NCBI RefSeq assembly: GCF_002153425.1
Contig: NZ_KZ119600.1
Location: forward strand, 4,345,273 to 4,380,682
Length of the DNA stretch: 35,410 bases
From: Litchfieldia alkalitelluris
Lineage (GTDB): Bacteria > Bacillota > Bacilli > Bacillales > Salisediminibacteriaceae
Reading direction: 5' to 3'
Shown: piece after piece, positions 33,147 through 35,410 of the stretch
How positions within the stretch are numbered: position 1 is the first letter of the stretch
Layout: each line of letters starts with the position of its first letter
Position numbers and translations under genes: made by a program
The notes under the pieces: generated by a model
Databases searched by the model: none
Seen by the model: only the letters and a program-made list of their open reading frames with translations
Told to the model about the DNA's origin: nothing

Positions 33147-33502
33147 TTAAATGACCCCAGTGATATTGTTGTAAAACTATATTGTTGCTGCTTGTTCAAG
33201 GTCAAGAAACGTATCTGAATTTCGGAATCAAAGTCCCTGGTCGGGAAGTCCATTGTCCAGATCCAAGGTACAAAGTGGTTCCTGGTTTGATGGTCCGTAA
33301 TCCGTGGCCCCGTATTCCCTAGTCTCTGATCCGCAGCCTCAGCTGCAAAAGAAGTTAATTTCGTCGTCAAACCTCTAAATCTTTACATGAAAATATAGTT
33401 GGTACAGCATAATAATTTTAACACTTTTTTCCTTAATTTAGGCAAAATATATTGATTCTTCAGAAAAATCTCTATTTAGTTGCCTTTTTAGTTACCATTT
33501 TA
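33147..33502. other. non-coding region
   Basis: No gene is supported. A short stretch at about 33285-33330 has a GTCCGTAATCCGTGG-like heptamer rhythm; the minus-strand frame across it lacks a ribosome binding site and looks like repeat translation. Confidence 0.45.
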
Positions 33503-33645
33503 GTTACCAGGTAATGTCGTCTAAGTCCAAATATATTTCACCAAGTCAAATTCTAAAAATCCCATTATAACGGGATTTGTGTCAAAAAAAACACCCTCAA
33601 CTTACAGTAAATGTAAGTTGAGGGTGTGCAACATTACCAGCTAAC
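33503..33645. repeat. long interspersed repeat, copy E, with internal terminator
   Basis: About 143 bp from GTTACCAGGTAATGTCG to CAACATTACCAGCTAAC. The centre differs from copies A-D and contains a 16-bp perfect hairpin. Confidence 0.8.
33582..33627 (-). terminator. intrinsic terminator inside repeat copy E
   Basis: ACACCCTCAACTTACA pairs perfectly with TGTAAGTTGAGGGTGT over 16 bp (33591-33627); on the minus strand it is followed by eight T residues. It would end minus-strand transcription coming from the right. Confidence 0.85.
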
Positions 33646-33751
33646 ACCAATGTTGTGATGATCTACTCAGCCATTCTTAACAGAAAGTCTCATTTATGTA
33701 CTTTTATTTTCGTTTATAATTGATCCATTCTATTTTTAAGGGAGCTCTAAT

Positions 33752-34066
33752 ATGACTCAACATGATCAAAGTTTATTGACTACGATAAATAAATTTATGT
33801 CCATGCTAAACACTCTTGAAGATTCTAAAAAATCTTATGGTGAATTTCGAAATTTACTTCGTTTGTTAATTCGTTTACAGAATAACAAGCATACCATTCC
33901 AGTAGTTGAAGTCGTGTCGCTAATAAAAGCTAAAAAACCAAACATTTTCTACCTCTTACGAAGGGAAGCAGAAATCGACACGAACCTCAGTATTATAATT
34001 AGTACAACAATTGCAGAAGAACAAGCAGAACAAAGAGTTAATTCTTTAATCGAGAAAATAAGATAG
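33752..34066 (+). CDS. hypothetical helical protein
   Basis: This 104-residue, predominantly helical soluble protein has no family I recognise (LLTTINKFMSMLNTLEDSKK, LLRLLIRLQNNKHTIPVVEV). AAGGGAGCTCT upstream of the ATG supports it. It lies on the plus strand between repeat copies E and F with about 100 bases of putative promoter region upstream. The C-terminal EEQAEQRVNSLIEKIR could form a coiled coil. Confidence 0.6.
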   Translation: MTQHDQSLLTTINKFMSMLNTLEDSKKSYGEFRNLLRLLIRLQNNKHTIPVVEVVSLIKAKKPNIFYLLRREAEIDTNLSIIISTTIAEEQAEQRVNSLIEKIR

Positions 34067-34079
34067 GTCGGCACTTCTT

Positions 34080-34222
34080 GTTACCAGGTAATGTTGTTTA
34101 GGGGCAACTTTATTGCCCCATGACATAAATTAGAAATGGCTATATTAAAGGATTTCTGAGGGTAACTCGAGTTAGATATTACATTTCTTGTAAGTTGAGC
34201 AAGGGCAAGATTACCAGCTAAC
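34080..34222. repeat. long interspersed repeat, copy F
   Basis: About 143 bp from GTTACCAGGTAATGTTG to ATTACCAGCTAAC. The end of the membrane protein gene (Val-Ser-Trp, TAA) lies inside its right end, as in copy A. TTGTAAGTTGAGCAAGGG inside resembles the hairpin arm of copy E. Confidence 0.82.
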
Positions 34223-35020
34223 AGAGGGGTTCGAGAGAATCGCTACAATGTGTACCATGGTTAATGGGAACATACTATATACCTTCATTAAGCCTAGTTT
34301 TATTAGGATTTTATCCATGATAAGTACGACTCCAAATAATAGCGCCTTGAGGCTCCACTTGTTTTTTAACGCAACAGCTGTCCCAATGGCACCATAAACC
34401 ATGCCATAAGCTGGCACCATCTTCATCTGTTCCTGCCACTTATAGTTCTTCCCAATGCCAAAACGAATAAGACGATAAACTTCCAAAATAAATACACCAT
34501 TCACCCATGTCATATGCATCATGTTATACAGACAAAGTGCCTTCATTGTCTTATTTCCTTCCCGTAGGCCCTTCCATCTGACATCACTGATAAAAAAGAA
34601 AAACGGAATTAACATAAACGTAAAACGCGTTTTCCACCATTTCCTCTTAAACAACCCTAAATGGATAAAAAGCTTCTCTATGATAGAAAAGTACAGGGAG
34701 AATAACAATTTAGCCCCCCAACCTAACCGCAATCCGCTAATGGAAACAGCAGTAAAGGGCACATAAACTGCCTGTGATAAAGTTGCTCCAAGTATGTTAT
34801 CAAAGTATTTGTTTTTCAGCACCTTTGGTCGATAACGATATCCTGGGAAAAAAGAAACGACGATATAATCAAAAATGAAGGCAAAACCCATATTTGATAA
34901 CAATAAAGCCAATAGTCCTCTCTTCTTTGGCTGTTTTGAGAAGACGAATAACAGTAATGCAGTATGTATGACCAAGAGTAATAAATATGGGTACTTATTT
35001 GTTTTGCGAGCCATTAACAA
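34211..35020 (-). CDS. multi-pass membrane protein of unknown function
   Basis: This membrane protein of about 269 residues has hydrophobic segments YPYLLLLVIHTALLLFVF, GLLALLLSNMGFAFIFDYIV, LLFSLYFSIIEKLFIHLGLF, FTFMLIPFFFFIS, and two more near the C-terminus. I do not firmly recognise the family; it may be related to CBO0543-type proteins. The frame opens at ATG 35083 without a site; AGGGGGA six bases before TTG 35020 favours that start (ATG 35014 is the alternative). The last residues VSW and stop are provided by repeat copy F. Confidence 0.65.
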   Translation of the reverse strand: MLMARKTNKYPYLLLLVIHTALLLFVFSKQPKKRGLLALLLSNMGFAFIFDYIVVSFFPGYRYRPKVLKNKYFDNILGATLSQAVYVPFTAVSISGLRLGWGAKLLFSLYFSIIEKLFIHLGLFKRKWWKTRFTFMLIPFFFFISDVRWKGLREGNKTMKALCLYNMMHMTWVNGVFILEVYRLIRFGIGKNYKWQEQMKMVPAYGMVYGAIGTAVALKNKWSLKALLFGVVLIMDKILIKLGLMKVYSMFPLTMVHIVAILSNPSVSW

Positions 35021-35097
35021 CGAAAATCCCCCTGTCTCTGCTAACAAAAATGTGATAAAGATATTATTTGTAATTCCACACATTTTTATAATCGCAG

Positions 35098-35118
35098 GTA
35101 AACGCAGGGACGGTTCTA
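35098..35118. repeat. dispersed GAACCGTCCC hairpin, half copy
   Basis: GTAAACGCAGGGACGGTTCT is one arm and core; the second arm is missing. Confidence 0.65.
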
Positions 35119-35148
35119 TTAGGGGACAATCGGAAGTTTTGCGTACAC

Positions 35149-35197
35149 AAAAGCCCGATTAGGTGATAAAAATCGCCTAATCGGGCTTTTATTTGGC
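35149..35197. terminator. bidirectional intrinsic terminator
   Basis: AAAAGCCCGATTAGGTGAT pairs with ATCGCCTAATCGGGCTTTT over 19 positions with one G-T pair and a four-base loop, followed by ATTTGG on the plus strand and TTTTGTG on the minus strand. Confidence 0.8.
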
Positions 35198-35379
35198 TAG
35201 GTGCTGATTCTCTGACGCAAAATTTTTGATTGCCCCAGAAGAATGAAGTCGCGATACTCCGCACAATCTCCCTTGGGGATTCAATCTTTTACTCTTTTAT
35301 TATTTTATTCTTTTTAGCTTGTTTTGAGGTATTAATAGTAGTGTTCGTATCCTAATTTGCCGTATTTGGGTATAGTTTC
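35198..35379. other. non-coding right edge
   Basis: I see no gene between the hairpin at 35149-35190 and the terminator at the window end. Confidence 0.45.
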
Positions 35380-35407
35380 CCCCTCCCCACTGAAGGGGCT
35401 TTTTTTC
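35380..35407 (+). terminator. probable terminator at window end
   Basis: CCCCT pairs with AGGGG (or CCCC with GGGG across ACTGAA), followed by CTTTTTTT. No plus-strand gene precedes it within the last kilobase, so what it serves is unclear. Confidence 0.45.
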
Positions 35408-35410
35408 AAC

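Noticed and set aside
33134-33370. Minus-strand frame of 78 codons upstream of the NUDIX gene.
   Set aside because: No ribosome binding site, and it overlaps a heptamer-like repeat stretch.
14946-34222. True integron with attC sites.
   Set aside because: The element ends (GTTACCAG, CAGCTAAC) do not fit GTTRRRY/RYYYAAC, and no integron integrase or attI is visible. The cassette likeness is kept only as an organisational analogy.

Overview
The window reads as a chromosomal segment of a low- to mid-GC Firmicute, most likely an alkaliphilic member of the Bacillaceae. The reasons are strong AGGAGG-type ribosome binding sites, frequent GTG/TTG starts, an OmpR/VanS-type signalling operon, and a secreted GH11 xylanase with a CBM36-like module. 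The xylanase catalytic glutamates fall at mature positions 93 and 183, the positions recalled for alkaline xylanase J of Bacillus sp. 41M-1. No rRNA, tRNA, CRISPR array, transposase or integrase gene was seen.

Left region (1-6.6 kb): a two-component system (response regulator, multi-pass histidine kinase) is translationally coupled to an ECF-type sigma factor. The operon is bracketed by long tandem arrays of palindrome-bearing 51-52 bp units (1-1140 and 5671-6400). It has an 18-bp tandem repeat in its leader and a 36-bp tandem repeat inside the sigma gene itself.

Middle region (6.6-15 kb): an XRE regulator/membrane protein pair, an SDR plus ThuA-like pair, a 1.5 kb stretch of repeats holding a 56-codon ORF between two identical 61-bp hairpins, the xylanase, a family 2 glycosyltransferase with an altered DxD motif, and a protein that joins an HTH domain to a degenerate F1-ATPase beta-subunit-like domain.

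Right region (15-35 kb): a dense run of about 20 small, mostly unrelated, mostly minus-strand genes: five intact GNATs, five NUDIX hydrolases, two histidine phosphatases, two VOC proteins, two methyltransferases, DinB, DUF2332, transglutaminase-like, RibD/DHFR-like, NIPSNAP, a monooxygenase-like protein and a GrpB-aminoglycoside nucleotidyltransferase fusion. A RelE-type toxin-antitoxin pair and a few other plus-strand genes are interspersed. Many genes are followed by a member of one repeat family: six ~143-190 bp elements in a single orientation (GTTACCAG... to ...CAGCTAAC) and three 42-bp palindromes. Several of these supply the stop codon and last residues of the preceding gene. The layout, one gene followed by one structured repeat, resembles a cassette array, but no recombinase is present in the window. 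A second dispersed hairpin family, with core GAACCGTCCC or its reverse complement, is scattered throughout. The genes of this region look like a collection of stress, detoxification and resistance functions rather than one pathway.
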